A DNA stretch of 64,000 nucleotides, from positions 2,431,546 through 2,495,545 of the forward strand of contig CM030942.1 of NCBI GenBank assembly GCA_018136815.1, written 5' to 3'. This DNA is from Isochrysis galbana. Its lineage: Eukaryota; Haptophyta; Isochrysidales; Isochrysidaceae. The notes beneath the pieces were generated by a model. It was not told the origin of the DNA. It was given only the letters and a program-made list of their open reading frames with translations, and made no database searches. Below, piece by piece: positions 11,254 to 21,025 of the stretch. Within the stretch, counting starts at the first letter, position 1. Each line of letters starts with the position of its first letter. Made by a program: the position numbers and the translations under genes.

Positions 11254-11527
11254 CCGGCCGCTCCGGTTTTGATAAGCTAATTGTTTTCGTCGATTCTCTC
11301 TCTCGTTGGATTGAAGCTGAGCCTTGCAACGGTAACCCCTCTTCCGCGAAATGTCTAGACGTCTTCATGCGTCTCATCGTCTCTCGTTATGGAGTCCCTC
11401 GCCAACTTCGAACCGACGCCGGCTCGAATCTTTGCTCTCGATTAGTTGACCTAATTCTCAAAGCGACCGGAACGGACTTGAGCACTACTGAAGCCTATCG
11501 CCACGAAGGCGTAGGGCTAGTGGAAAG
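11141..11527 (+). pseudogene. Gypsy integrase core, out of frame and truncated (copy 1)
   Basis: Two bases out of phase with the rest of pol. Holds the first catalytic Asp (Tyr-Cys-Asp-Ile-Leu), the second Asp (Arg-Thr-Asp-Ala-Gly) and the Glu region (His-Glu-Gly-Val-Gly-Leu-Val-Glu-Arg), then changes to LINE ORF sequence at about 11528. The rest of integrase and the chromodomain are missing. Confidence 0.8.
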
Positions 11528-12101
11528 GGTCGAAAAAGTGGGCCTCACCTTCCTCAAGGGCAATCGCGAACGCATGAAGCTCGAGGGCGGCTCGGGCACG
11601 TTTGTGTCCAAGGCGGCCTACTCCACCCGCTGGCATCTATATGTCTCGGCGGGCCAAGGATCCTTCCTAGACGGGAGCTTCCCCCGCAAACTTCTTCTGA
11701 ACGTGAACAACAACATTATCCCGGTGAACTATGGCATTAGGGCGTGCAAAGAGCTGCGTATGCCAGAAGCGATCCACTCCCAACATAAGCTCATGATCCA
11801 CGGCAGCCTCCGCGGCTGCAAAGGCTGGCGCATGGAAGCCGCCCAAGGAATCCCGCCCACGCACCGTTTTTGCGTCTGCGAACAAGAGGCGGCTAAGCGT
11901 CGCGAGCGCACCGAAGCCTACAAACTTAACCCCCGCCCCAAGTCGGCGCACGAGGCGCTGGGTAAAGGTCCGCCTAAGCAATGCTCGCGATTCTCGCAAG
12001 GTCTCTGCCTCAGGAACAAGCGGGGAGTCCGCTGCAACCTCTCCCACGACGTCCCGGGGGCGTGGATCGACAACAAGTGCACCATTCGCTGCCGCAAATA
12101 G
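11528..12101 (+). pseudogene. LINE ORF1-like nucleic-acid-binding region
   Basis: About 190 residues closely matching the N-terminal part of the LINE protein at 43791-46208. Ends in a CCCH-type zinc-finger-like segment (Cys-Ser-Arg-Phe-Ser...Cys-Leu-x5-Val-Arg-Cys-Asn-Leu-Ser-His) and a second Cys cluster. These regions usually bind the element's RNA. The stop at 12099 falls where the deletion joins it to RT C-terminal sequence in another frame. Confidence 0.7.
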
Positions 12102-12106
12102 GACAC

Positions 12107-13728
12107 TAGGGCTAGGGCTCTTACACTGGCCGTACCACGTAAAAGCCCTCCAGGCCAAGTGGATCCTAAACTATCTAAACGCAAGAAAAGCGATATGGAA
12201 ACACGGGCTGGATGCTTGGTTCTGCCGGACCGGACTCGGGAGAGGCGCTGTCCTCTCCACGGTCCCGACGAAAACGCTGACGGGCAGCATTAGGGGGAAC
12301 CCGGCACTACCAACCTTCTGGAAAGAGGCCCTCACGAACTTCAGGGACCTCGACGTGCAACCCTCGTTCCTTACGCGGGAAGGCGCGCTTTCACAACCCC
12401 TATGGCACAATCCGCACATCCCCCCTCCTGCGATAAAGGCTCCGTGGGCACGCCTATGGGAAACATTAAACACAAATGTGGTGCACAACGTGTTCAAAGA
12501 CGGCGAATTCACAACGCCCTACAGCAAAGAAGATTGCTCTGCATATGTGGAACACTTACCGGAAGCCTTCATACACGAAGGCCGCACAGTCCACAAAAAA
12601 GAATTCCTTGAGACATGGGACGAGGTAGTCAGACACGCGAAATCCATACTAGGGCGGGCGAGAGAGCGCTCGCCACCGGACACCGGAGGGGACAAAGCCG
12701 AAAGCAGCGGCACCTCACCCCGAGGGTCAGAAGACGCGACACAAGTAAGGGAAATCAGAGTCTCGGAAGGAGACAAATACGTCAGTAGATTCAACAACAT
12801 CTGTCTACAGGCCGGTACCGACTACCTAGGGGAGATAGCCGATACCGGAAGCGTAGTGGAAACGGAAGAGGTCCAACTCTACCACCCTCCCGCAAGATGG
12901 GAGGGCGGCCTCAAGGGTCCGAGGTTTATGGAATACCCCCTAGCGGACGAATACGCCATAAAGAAAGGTAAAATCGCGCTAGATGCGATCACGGTCTCAG
13001 ACATCACCAAAGCAATGCTCAAGAAAGCCCGGAAAAACGACCCACAAGCGGCGAGAACCGCATGGGAAAAGAGACTAAACATCACGAGCGACGAATGGAA
13101 ACATGTGGCCAAACTATACACGCTGCCACTGCTGAAACACGTCGACAAACACATGCACTTCAAACACATTACGCACAGGAGAATAGGCACGAGAAACAGA
13201 TTCGCGGAAAGCACAACGGGAACGTGCAGATTTTGCCGCCGCCACAGAGAAGACTCGTGCCACCTAGCGTGGTGCCCCGAGACAAAAAACATATTCGAAA
13301 CTATAGACGCCATCACCAACTACACGCCTAGCCCCGGAAGGTCGCACGTACAACAAATCAAAGATAGACTCTTCGCGTACCCTGGCAAGAGCACCCCCGA
13401 CAGCCTAAAGACGCTATATATACTAGCGTGGAAGTATATACTCAGAGACTTCTACAAAGTCGAATTCGAGTCGTACGAGTTTCATTACATACCAACCCTA
13501 GAAGCCACACTAGTGAGGTTTACCACCTTGGTGAGAGGGCTCGCTATACCGGGCTCTCACAGCCACATGCGCACTCGCAAGGCCGCCCAAGGAAGGAAAC
13601 CAAAACTTAAACAACCGATTGAACACAGCGCCCCCGCGTTTATTGTGAAGGAGAAAGGCAGACTACAATTGGGCGAGAATTTTAGCCTCGTGGCACAGGC
13701 GCTCGACCTTGCCGAGAGGCTCGCCTGA
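12107..13728 (+). pseudogene. LINE reverse-transcriptase C-terminal region
   Basis: Open in one frame from about 12107 to the stop at 13726, roughly 540 codons. Begins with a typical LINE thumb-region block (Leu-Gln-Ala-Lys-Trp-Ile-Leu-Asn-Tyr-Leu). It later has the zf-RVT zinc-binding pattern Cys-x2-Cys...His-Leu-x3-Cys near 13230-13275 and a Trp-Lys-Tyr-Ile-Leu-Arg-Asp-Phe-Tyr segment. The catalytic palm is missing, so this copy cannot supply RT. A 3' UTR of about 320 bp follows. Confidence 0.8.
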
Positions 13729-14063
13729 AGCAGCGAAACGCTCTCATACAATCGGAGGCAAAGACACGGGGTAGTCAGTAGCCATGGCACGAGCAAAAAC
13801 ACGACATAGATAACGCCGCAGACCGAAAAGCATCCAGGATATGCATGTCACTCAGCGGCGTAGGAGGAAGGCGTGCATGCACCGCTGAGGGCAGGCGCAC
13901 TCCGCCCAACCCGTGACCCCCGCAGGACCCGGGCCCCTAAGTAGAGCACGAGGGGAGCTGCCGCAAGGCGGGAAGTGAGGGAGAGGAAGGGGAATGGGCG
14001 TGGCTACGGATATGTGACCCAGTGCCACGTGCGAGGCGAGATTATTAAAAGTTTTTTTTTCCG

Positions 14064-15533
14064 TCTCGTATGGTTAAATGAACTCTCTTGGCTCGACATC
14101 GGGAGACGTCTCGATTTAAGTCGGGGGGTGTTGTATTCCTGCCCATCTGAAGGCTATAGGCATGAATATTCGTGTAAGGTACGCGCTCACAATTACAATT
14201 GAACAGTTCTACGTGTTGCCACTGACGCACAAGACACACAGATTCGGATTCCCCATGGTCTCAAGTCCAGGTTTGCAGATTTTGGTCTCGAAATTTGCGA
14301 TTCGAATTTTGTTTTTGCTGTTACTATAATTGTTGGCTCGTTTAAGGTAATAAACCGGCATGACTTCGACTTTTCGTTCTGCAGTCGCTCTGCGAGACTC
14401 TCTCTCTCTCTCTCCGTCCGCCTCTCCTCGGCCGACGGCAGGAAGATTCGTCCAAAACATTCTCCGGTCCCAAGATATCTCGTGGGGGGTCTCTCCGCGC
14501 TCCGCGAGGGAAAGGACGCGATCTCGCTCCGAGATCGGCCTCGCGCCCTCCCAAGCTGCCCCGCCGTGCCCTCGGTCCCTCGCCCCCCCCCCCGCGGCAG
14601 GTTCTTTCCCTCGGCGTGCCGTCCGTCGCCTCCGGCCGTTATATTATTCCCCTCCCCGCGCGAGGTTCTTTTCTCCTCCGCGCGCGGTTCGTTTCCTCCG
14701 GCCGTCGTTCGTTCCCCCCCCCCGCGCGCGCTCTGTTCCCCGCCCCTCGCTTCGGTTCCTCTCGCGATTCCTTCGATGATTGCCTCCATCTCGTCCGCTC
14801 TTCTTCGCGATCCTCGCGGAGGGGGCACCGACGTTTAACGTTAGTTTCGCCGCGGTTTCGGTAAAAGAAAGGAAGAACGAATGGCACGCGCCTCGCGTCT
14901 CGCGTCTTGTTTCGTCGCCCCTTGCTCGTCGCTTGTCTAGAAAGTCTCTCCGCACATCGCCTTCTTCCCCCGCGCGAGTTTGGATCTCTCCTCGACCCTC
15001 CGCGTTGGCTTCAGCGGACGAGTTTCACTTTAACGATAGTCCGAACCCTTCGTTTGCGTAGTTTTGCGCTCTCTTTCCGTATATCTTCGCGCATGACGAG
15101 CGATCGCGACTTCAGCCTTCGCCGCGCGGGAAGGGTTTGTTTATCGTATGATTCCGGAATGTTTACGTTAGTTTTCTGAGCCCAAGGACTTTGGTTTTTG
15201 GTTTCTTGTGAGTGTTTTTTGTAGCAACTTCGTCGAGTCCCACCGTGTTCCCAAGCGAGTCCCCCCGAGTTCCCGAGTCCATACCCCGAGTCAACGAGTC
15301 AATACAAGCCAAGCACGCGCCTGAGCCACCCCCAGTCGCCTGCCACCACCTCCCACAAGCCTCCTTCCACACCTCCGCGCCCTCCGTGCGTCGTGCGTCG
15401 TGCGTCGATCACCATGCCCTTAGTCAACCCCGAGGAAAGCTCCATGAGCTCCCCGCAAGAACCGCTTTCCGCGCTAGCTGCCGGCGCGCCCTCGCAGGCA
15501 ATCTCCAAGAGTGAGATCAGCCATGCTCTGACA
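14064..15533 (+). repeat. Gypsy 3' LTR (copy 1), 5' end lost
   Basis: Begins just after the LINE T tract at GTCTCGTATGG and ends ...CATGCTCTGACA. It matches the sequence after pol in copy 2 (32500-31018, inverted) and stops at exactly the same base. It includes C-rich and CT-rich stretches. Near the end is a short open frame with a good initiation context (CACCATG at 15411-15417), also present in copy 2. The true LTR start is unclear, because it is missing here and lacks obvious TG...CA symmetry in copy 2. Confidence 0.65.
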
Positions 15534-15639
15534 GTTGGGGGCAGTTAGTTAACTACTTGCGCTCTTTAGGAGGTAGGTATCTACCACTAACTGAGTTAAC
15601 TACTTAACTGCTTCTCCTAGTCCCTGGCCTTGCTTATAA

Positions 15640-15972
15640 AAGTAGTTGATCAGCGAGATATCTTAAAGTTGAAAGCAGACCTACAACCATTATGGAGGAT
15701 CAAATTCAACCAAGGCGCTATCACCATTCCCAAGGAAAATGGTCACGCGCGATTCAATCAAAACCCCAGGGGTCACCGCTCGCACCCGTCATTATGTTCG
15801 CTGGTTGCTTTACGCTCGAGAGCAATTTCTACATCATATTTCAGCCCTGAAATGGATCTCGACTCTCGACTTCCCAGATATGACCGCTGACATATTCACC
15901 AAATGTCTCGACAAAACTACATTTCTTCGTCATCGTTGTTCCCTGCTAAATGAAAAGATCTGTCCTAACTAG
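15640..15972 (+). pseudogene. Copia RNase H C-terminus, frameshifted
   Basis: Two frames together give the end of a Ty1/copia RNase H. One holds Asn-Gln-Gly-Ala-Ile-Thr-Ile. The next holds Ala-Arg-Thr-Arg-His-Tyr-Val-Arg...Arg-Glu-Gln and Met-Thr-Ala-Asp-Ile-Phe-Thr-Lys-Cys-Leu, the copia tail signature. The frame changes near 15735. The stop at 15970 is followed by a purine tract (GTGGGGGAG) and then the 3' LTR, the normal copia order. Everything upstream of RNase H is absent. Confidence 0.8.
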
Positions 15973-15995
15973 CGTTGAGTCACGCTGTGGGGGAG

Positions 15996-16179
15996 TGTTT
16001 GACTCTGACCTCTGAGCGAGGGTTTTGTAGTATACGTGTCAGATCTACTCCGAGTGAAGGGAGGGGAACGTACCGTTGTCACCGTCGACGTTGTGTGAGC
16101 GCGCTAGCTCAATGATGTTCCCCTTGGTCTACACGATATTGCTATCAATCACTGGGCCCCAATGGGTTGGGGCCAAACA
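15996..16179 (+). repeat. Copia 3' LTR
   Basis: 184 bp starting TGTTTGACTCTGACC and ending GGGGCCAAACA, preceded directly by a polypurine tract. TGTTTG and CAAACA are perfect terminal inverted repeats. Five differences from the 989-1172 LTR. Confidence 0.85.
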
Positions 16180-16832
16180 CTCTCCCCCTCTCTCTCCCCC
16201 TCTGTCTCGCGCGGGCAGTACATCGTTACACCCGTGTTTTAAGTTTTAAGTATAGGAAACGTCGTACATATTTAAGGTTAAGGGGATTAGAAAGGATTCA
16301 TAGAAGGGGTGGCCACCGACGGGTGAGTGGCGGGCGCGCGCGGCGCCAGCGAGGAGCTCTCCCTGTGCGAGAGAGGCTGAGGCCCATATATGGCATGTTA
16401 TAGCCCTAACAGCATTGCGCATTGCGGTGACCAGGGCGGCCGATAGCACACAGAATAAATAGCCATAGCCATGGCCCGATCGTTCGTCGCGGCGGGATGG
16501 GGGTGGGCGGGAGAGGAGGGGTACGGCGCGCGCTGCATGGCCCTATCATTTTAGCGATAGTTGAAGTTAAGACATGTAACAACAACCACCGCTGAGAAGA
16601 CAACTCAAGGGGGCACGCTGAAGAGATTCGAACCACACAAGCCAAGGCTGGCCATACGGACCAAAGTTTTGGCGTCGAATTGACGGCCTTGATACGCTGG
16701 CTTGTGAGCAACACCTTGACACGCCCAGGCGCCTCCGTATGTACAAGCATTGCGCTGGTGTGCGCACTAAGCTAGCATAAAATGAGGAAGAGAGCGCTGC
16801 CTGGCGTTCTGCACTTGTTCCACGACAACACC
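16180..16832. other. Intergenic stretch without a supported gene
   Basis: CT-rich at the left, then mixed sequence. It probably carries the 3' UTR of the gene ending at 16833. A GATTCGAAC at 16625 resembles a tRNA T-loop but no cloverleaf forms around it. Confidence 0.5.
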
Positions 16833-19496
16833 TCAACTGACCATTGCTGACTGCGGCAAAATGGTGTTCGTGGATGTGTTGAACCGACGCCGGAGCTGAA
16901 CATCGGGCTTTTCTGGGTGCATCATGTTCTCGGAAATGCGTTTCGACGGCACTGGATCGTGAACACGTGAGGTCTCTTCGCTACGACTCTGCCAGTTCGC
17001 AGCGGGCACCATGGTCGGTGGCCCAAAGGCACTGTGCTGTGGAGTCCCGATCGACTCGAGGATATGTGGGCTAGCTGACGATGAGCTGCCATTGCTGCGC
17101 ATTGAGGGGCTCCCCATCAATACGGAAGTCCTGGTGCACTTCCGGACGCTGGGGGGCAGCGGACTACCCGAATCTGAGGCAGAGTCCTCACGCCGCCTCC
17201 AGAACCTGAGCACCGAAGCGGTCGAGCCAAGAGCTGCGAGCTCCGTGATATAGTCGATGGGATGGCATTCGACGACGGCCTCCTTCTCGTTGCACTTGCA
17301 TAGAAGCCACGAGTCCCCGTTGACATAGACTTCGCGGAGCTGATCCACGGTGAGCTCCTTGATGTGCCCGACGTGGACCACCACCGTGTGCGACTGACTA
17401 CCGATGAGCGGTGTCAGGGGCCAGAGCTGGCGCGCGCATCTGTAGATTTCGGCTAGGATGACAAGGGCTTCGAGCGCAGTGTCCAGTAAGAGGGTGCGGA
17501 GTAGATGTGGCGAGTAGTACACGAGGATCGCGGGGCCGTCCGACCGTCTCGAGCGCGAGTGCTTGTAGTGCTGGTCGACCAAGCCGGTGCGCCCCATCTC
17601 CTCGCTCAACACACGCTTATCCTCAGGTCCGAGCAGGTTGTACCACGCGTGCAGCAAGGAGGTCTGCTTGTCCTTGGTCTGCGCCTGGCACATGAGGCGC
17701 ATGAGCGCGATGGCATGATCCCCTTGCGGCAGCGGTTCGCAGAAACCGGGCTGCACCTCCTCGAGCCAATATGTCTCGAGGTACGCCTCGAAGACTTGCG
17801 TCTCCGTTTCGGTTGCCAAGTCCGAGAGCACGTTGAAGGAGCGGATGAAAGACCCGACGACCCGGTGTGGAAGGGCAACCACCAATTGCTCCGAGCCCTC
17901 GAGTGGTGAAGGGCACGCGCCAGCGAGGTCAGTGAACCAGTGCACAAAGTAGAAGGAGATGATGGCAGCATCGGCCTGGCCCTCCTCCACGACTTTCTTG
18001 AAGTTGGCAAAGAGCGCCTGCGGCGGCGCTTCCGCCTGCACTAGCCATCCGTGATTGAAGCTCATCTCACTCGTTGTGAACATTACCGCGCGCTTCTGTT
18101 CGTAGGACAGGCCGTCATAGGAGGGCATTGCGCACGGGAAGTGCTGCAGAACATAGGACAGCGCGCGGTCGTGGTCGTTGATGACGTCTCCTGTTTTGTA
18201 CTCATTGAAGGGGGCATGCTCTGGCCGGACTTTCGGTAGCAGAGCCTCCGCCTTAAACACGTCATCAATTACCGTGAGAACAAGCATCGCCAGCATCATC
18301 TCTTGGCCAACCACAATGCATCCGTCCGCACTCCGCATCAACATCCGCGCGTCAATTAGCAGCTCTTGCAGACCCAGCCACTCCGTGTGCTCGTAGAAAT
18401 GCTGGCGCGTCCGCATCTGGCTGATGTGCTCGAGCTCGCCTTCAGACGGTGGCTGCCGGGGCCGCCAGTCGTCATCAACGCCAAACGACAGGCCTAGCTC
18501 TCCATCTATACCGATGCGCGCAAGCCAGTAGATGGAGAAGAGCGAGCAGATGGTGCGGCAGAATTCCTCGTCCGGCGTCAGACCTGATGAAACCTCCGAC
18601 CTGCCCGACTTGGCCGTCTCGAGCAGAACGGTGTAGAGCTGCAGCTCGGGAAATGCCAGCCGCAGATCGACGTAGAAGTCACGGAGAGTGTACCTGCGCA
18701 TGCATTGGCAAAGGGTGAGATGGATGGCGTACCAGGGAGTGGGCGACTCATTCTCGTTAGGTGCACTGGAGAATCTCAAATCACATGCGCATCATTCCGC
18801 ACTTCGAGCGCACCCTGGTTCCCGAATGCGATTGGTGGCGCGAGCGGCCGCTTCCCAGTCCGTCTTGCGATCGGAGAGAGCCAACGGGATGGACACTTCC
18901 GGTAAGCCTTCCGCGTCCGTCGTGATGCAGTGCGCCTCAGGCGCAGCTAGCAAAATGTTGCGACGGCCAAAGGAGCTCGAGTTGGAGATGATTTTCTGCC
19001 CGCGGAAGAGGACCTGGTAGATTGTGGCCTGCTCAGTCCTCGCCTCTTCGAGCTCCTCCATCAGCGCCTCCACGTGCTGCTGATGCATCATGCCCTGCCG
19101 AATCTGGCCGACACACGCAGCGAGTGCAGCGTTCATTTGCTTCCTGGCAACCCGCTCGAACTCTGCTGCAGCTGTGATGGCAAGCGCGAGCGCGAGGGCG
19201 AGCGCGAGGAAGAGAGGAAGACAGTGTAGTGCGGGAGTGGATTGCTTGTTCCCATGCCAAACGTAGAATCCCAGCGCAGCCGCGCCCAAACCGAGAAAGC
19301 AGAGTGCTGCGCGGCGGCGGGCAGAGGCCAAGGCGGACCACTGTGCAAAGAGGGGCTCCAACTCCGGGTCTGGGGCATAGGGGACGCGCGCGAGCTGCTC
19401 GAGGCGAGCAAGAGCGAGCGTGAGGGTGTTCTCCTCCTCCGGCAGCGCGCCGCCGCCAGCCGAGCCGTTTGGCTCGGCGGAGGAAGATGGGGGCAT
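16833..19496 (-). CDS. Membrane protein of unknown function, two exons, 847 aa
   Basis: Exon 1 is 19496-18814 and exon 2 is 18693-16833. The 120-bp intron has GTGCGC and a CGCAG acceptor and joins in frame (Arg-Glu-Pro-Gly then Tyr-Thr-Leu-Arg). I chose ATG 19496 because the sequence upstream is Pro-rich and UTR-like. Two hydrophobic segments lie at residues 63-80 and 90-112 after an acidic N-terminus, followed by a coiled-coil-like Glu/Arg-rich region. The long C-terminal part is soluble, mostly helical in character, with a Trp-Leu-Leu-Cys-Lys-Cys motif near residue 720 and a disordered Ser-rich tail. I recognise no family. It may be an organelle or ER membrane anchor. Confidence 0.75.
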
Positions 19497-19696
19497 GAGA
19501 GCTTCGGGAGGGCGAGGGGGGAGAGGAGAGGGAGGAGAGGCGGGGAAGAGGGGAGGAAAGGGGTGGCGGCGGCCGCCGCGGGGGGGGGGAGCGAGATCGC
19601 TCGAGGATGAGGGAAGTGAGGGCGATGTAGAGGGAGGGAGCCCGTGGAGAACGCATCTCGGGCGCAGAACACGACGAGATACACACATCTTGCTTG

Positions 19697-20944
19697 ACAG
19701 TGGCTACAGCTTTTCCTCGAGATCCTGCGGGACACCTGAGCTCCCCTGAGCTACGCATTTTTTGCTCTCGTTGTTGGTTTGAGACCGGTGGATACCAACG
19801 GCTCCGAAGCCTGAGATTCACAGAGGACCTGTTGCCGTTCCTTCTGGACTCGGGAGATGAGCGTAAAACGACGCGCCACAAGACGGCCGACTGTGGATGC
19901 GAGGGCAAGTTTCGTGGCGACTCCGACGGTTCTTGGTTCCGCTCTTCCCCTTCCCGAGTGTGCTCGCACTTCTGGTGAGGGGGGGGGGGGGGGGGAGTCC
20001 TTCCCCCTTTCCTCCCCCCCCCGCCCCCGCGCGCCCACCCGCGCTCGCCCGCGCCCGCCCGCCTTCCCCCGTTCGCCCGCAGATGCGGAGAGAGATGGGG
20101 CCGATGAGGGAGGGCGGGGAGGGGGGGCGCGGGGGGGGGGGGGGGCGGGAGAGAGGGGAGGGAAGGCGCGCGCCGGGGGGGGGGGGGGGGGGAAGGGGGG
20201 CGCTGCGGCGGGCGGCGAGGGCCCTTCCTGGCTGGGAGAGAGGGGCGAGAGGGGACACGAGGGGAGAGAGGAGAGGGGGGCATAGGGGACGAACGGCGAC
20301 GGTCGGTCGCACCGAAAGGACACCTGCGTTTCTCAAGGGGACGACGAGATCTCGTCAAGGAATGGGAAACGGAGCGTGGCAGATCAAGGGGAAGTGGGGA
20401 ACGGATGGAACTTCTCCGTCACGGAGAGAGATTCCTTCATCACGAGGGTCGTCATACAAGTGAGTGGTAAAAATAAGACGCGCGTCCACTTTTTTGGGGG
20501 GGTGAGTATGTACGTAGTTGACGGGTGTTCATTGTCGCGCGCCTTGAGTTGGGTGTGCTCGCGGCACAGCCGCGAGGTGTTGAGCGCCGCGTGCACGCGG
20601 CGCGAGGAAAATTGTCAGAGTTTTTCACAGTGCTTCACTTTGGGGGTCAAGGGAGTAGTAGGTAGCCCGGTCACTCACTATGGGGGTGCGGAGTGCGGAG
20701 GGCACCAGCTGCAATGGGCAAATGAAGGGCTAAATAAGCTCCCTATAGGTTCCGGTAGGATGGATCAGCAAAAAAATTGGGGGGTTCTCCGGCGATTTTT
20801 TCGAAAAATACCGAATTTCAGGCCTTCGAAGACGGTGCGCGATGGGAAAAACAGTGGGGCGGGGTCCAAAAACAGTAAAAACAGTCTGTTTTTGGCCTTC
20901 ATAGAAAAACAGACAAAAACAGTCCCAAAACAGTACCGGGGGGG
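19697..20944. other. Upstream region with long G tracts and an ACAGT repeat cluster
   Basis: Long G runs (around 19978, 20138 and 20177) and GA-rich DNA upstream of the membrane-protein gene may be its promoter region. Long open frames on both strands are composition artefacts. At 20834-20936 AAACAGT recurs five times and a hairpin CCAAAAACAG...CTGTTTTTGG spans 20867-20895. No gene is supported. Confidence 0.5.
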
Positions 20945-20988
20945 GGGCTCTCTAACGAATTCTTGCCGGGCGAGGGCGCTCGGTCGGG

Positions 20989-20989
<1 letters not shown>

Positions 20990-21025
<36 letters not shown>

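Larger units (their letters stand above)
11528..14056 (+). mobile_element. LINE retrotransposon with large internal deletion
   Basis: Three parts in order. First is an ORF1-like region in frame with the truncated integrase (11528-12101). Second, from about 12107, is the RT C-terminal region (to 13728). Third is a 3' UTR ending AGGCGAGATTATTAAAAG plus a T tract at about 14047-14056. The endonuclease and RT palm present in the family member at 43275-46300 are absent. The 3' end is the same type as in the fragment at 30195. It lies between gypsy integrase and gypsy LTR, so its arrival coincided with loss of the end of gypsy pol. Confidence 0.75.
2583..15533 (+). mobile_element. Ty3/gypsy chromovirus copy 1, rearranged
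   Basis: Order: a 250-bp piece of LTR joined straight to mid-gag, the gag UAG, a long pol frame to a frameshift in integrase, an abrupt switch to LINE sequence at 11528, and the LTR at 14064-15533. It is very similar to the inverted copy at 31018-43260. Missing compared with copy 2: the gag N-terminus, the integrase C-terminus and the chromodomain. The 5' LTR piece matches 14715-14969 in the 3' LTR. The left junction at about 2834 looks like a deletion. Confidence 0.8.
989..16179 (+). mobile_element. Composite Ty1/copia element filled with nested insertions
   Basis: Two 184-bp LTRs at 989-1172 and 15996-16179 differ at five positions by my count and share TGTT...AACA ends. The 5 bp before the left LTR (CTCTC) equals the 5 bp after the right LTR, as for a target-site duplication, although this DNA is low complexity. 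Only the leader, about 20 gag codons (from ATG 1548) and the RNase H tail (15650-15972) of copia remain. The interior holds SINE-like elements, a LINE fragment and gypsy copy 1. Either later insertions and deletions replaced the copia interior, or two copia pieces were brought together by rearrangement. Confidence 0.6.

Noticed and set aside
16615-16700. Possible tRNA (GATTCGAAC on plus, GTTCGAATC on minus)
   Set aside because: The arms on either side of the loop do not pair and no acceptor or anticodon stem can be drawn.
19033-20358. 441-aa minus-strand open frame and several overlapping frames
   Set aside because: Pro/Arg/Ser strings from G- and C-runs upstream of the membrane-protein gene. 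The 3' half overlaps the real exon in another frame.
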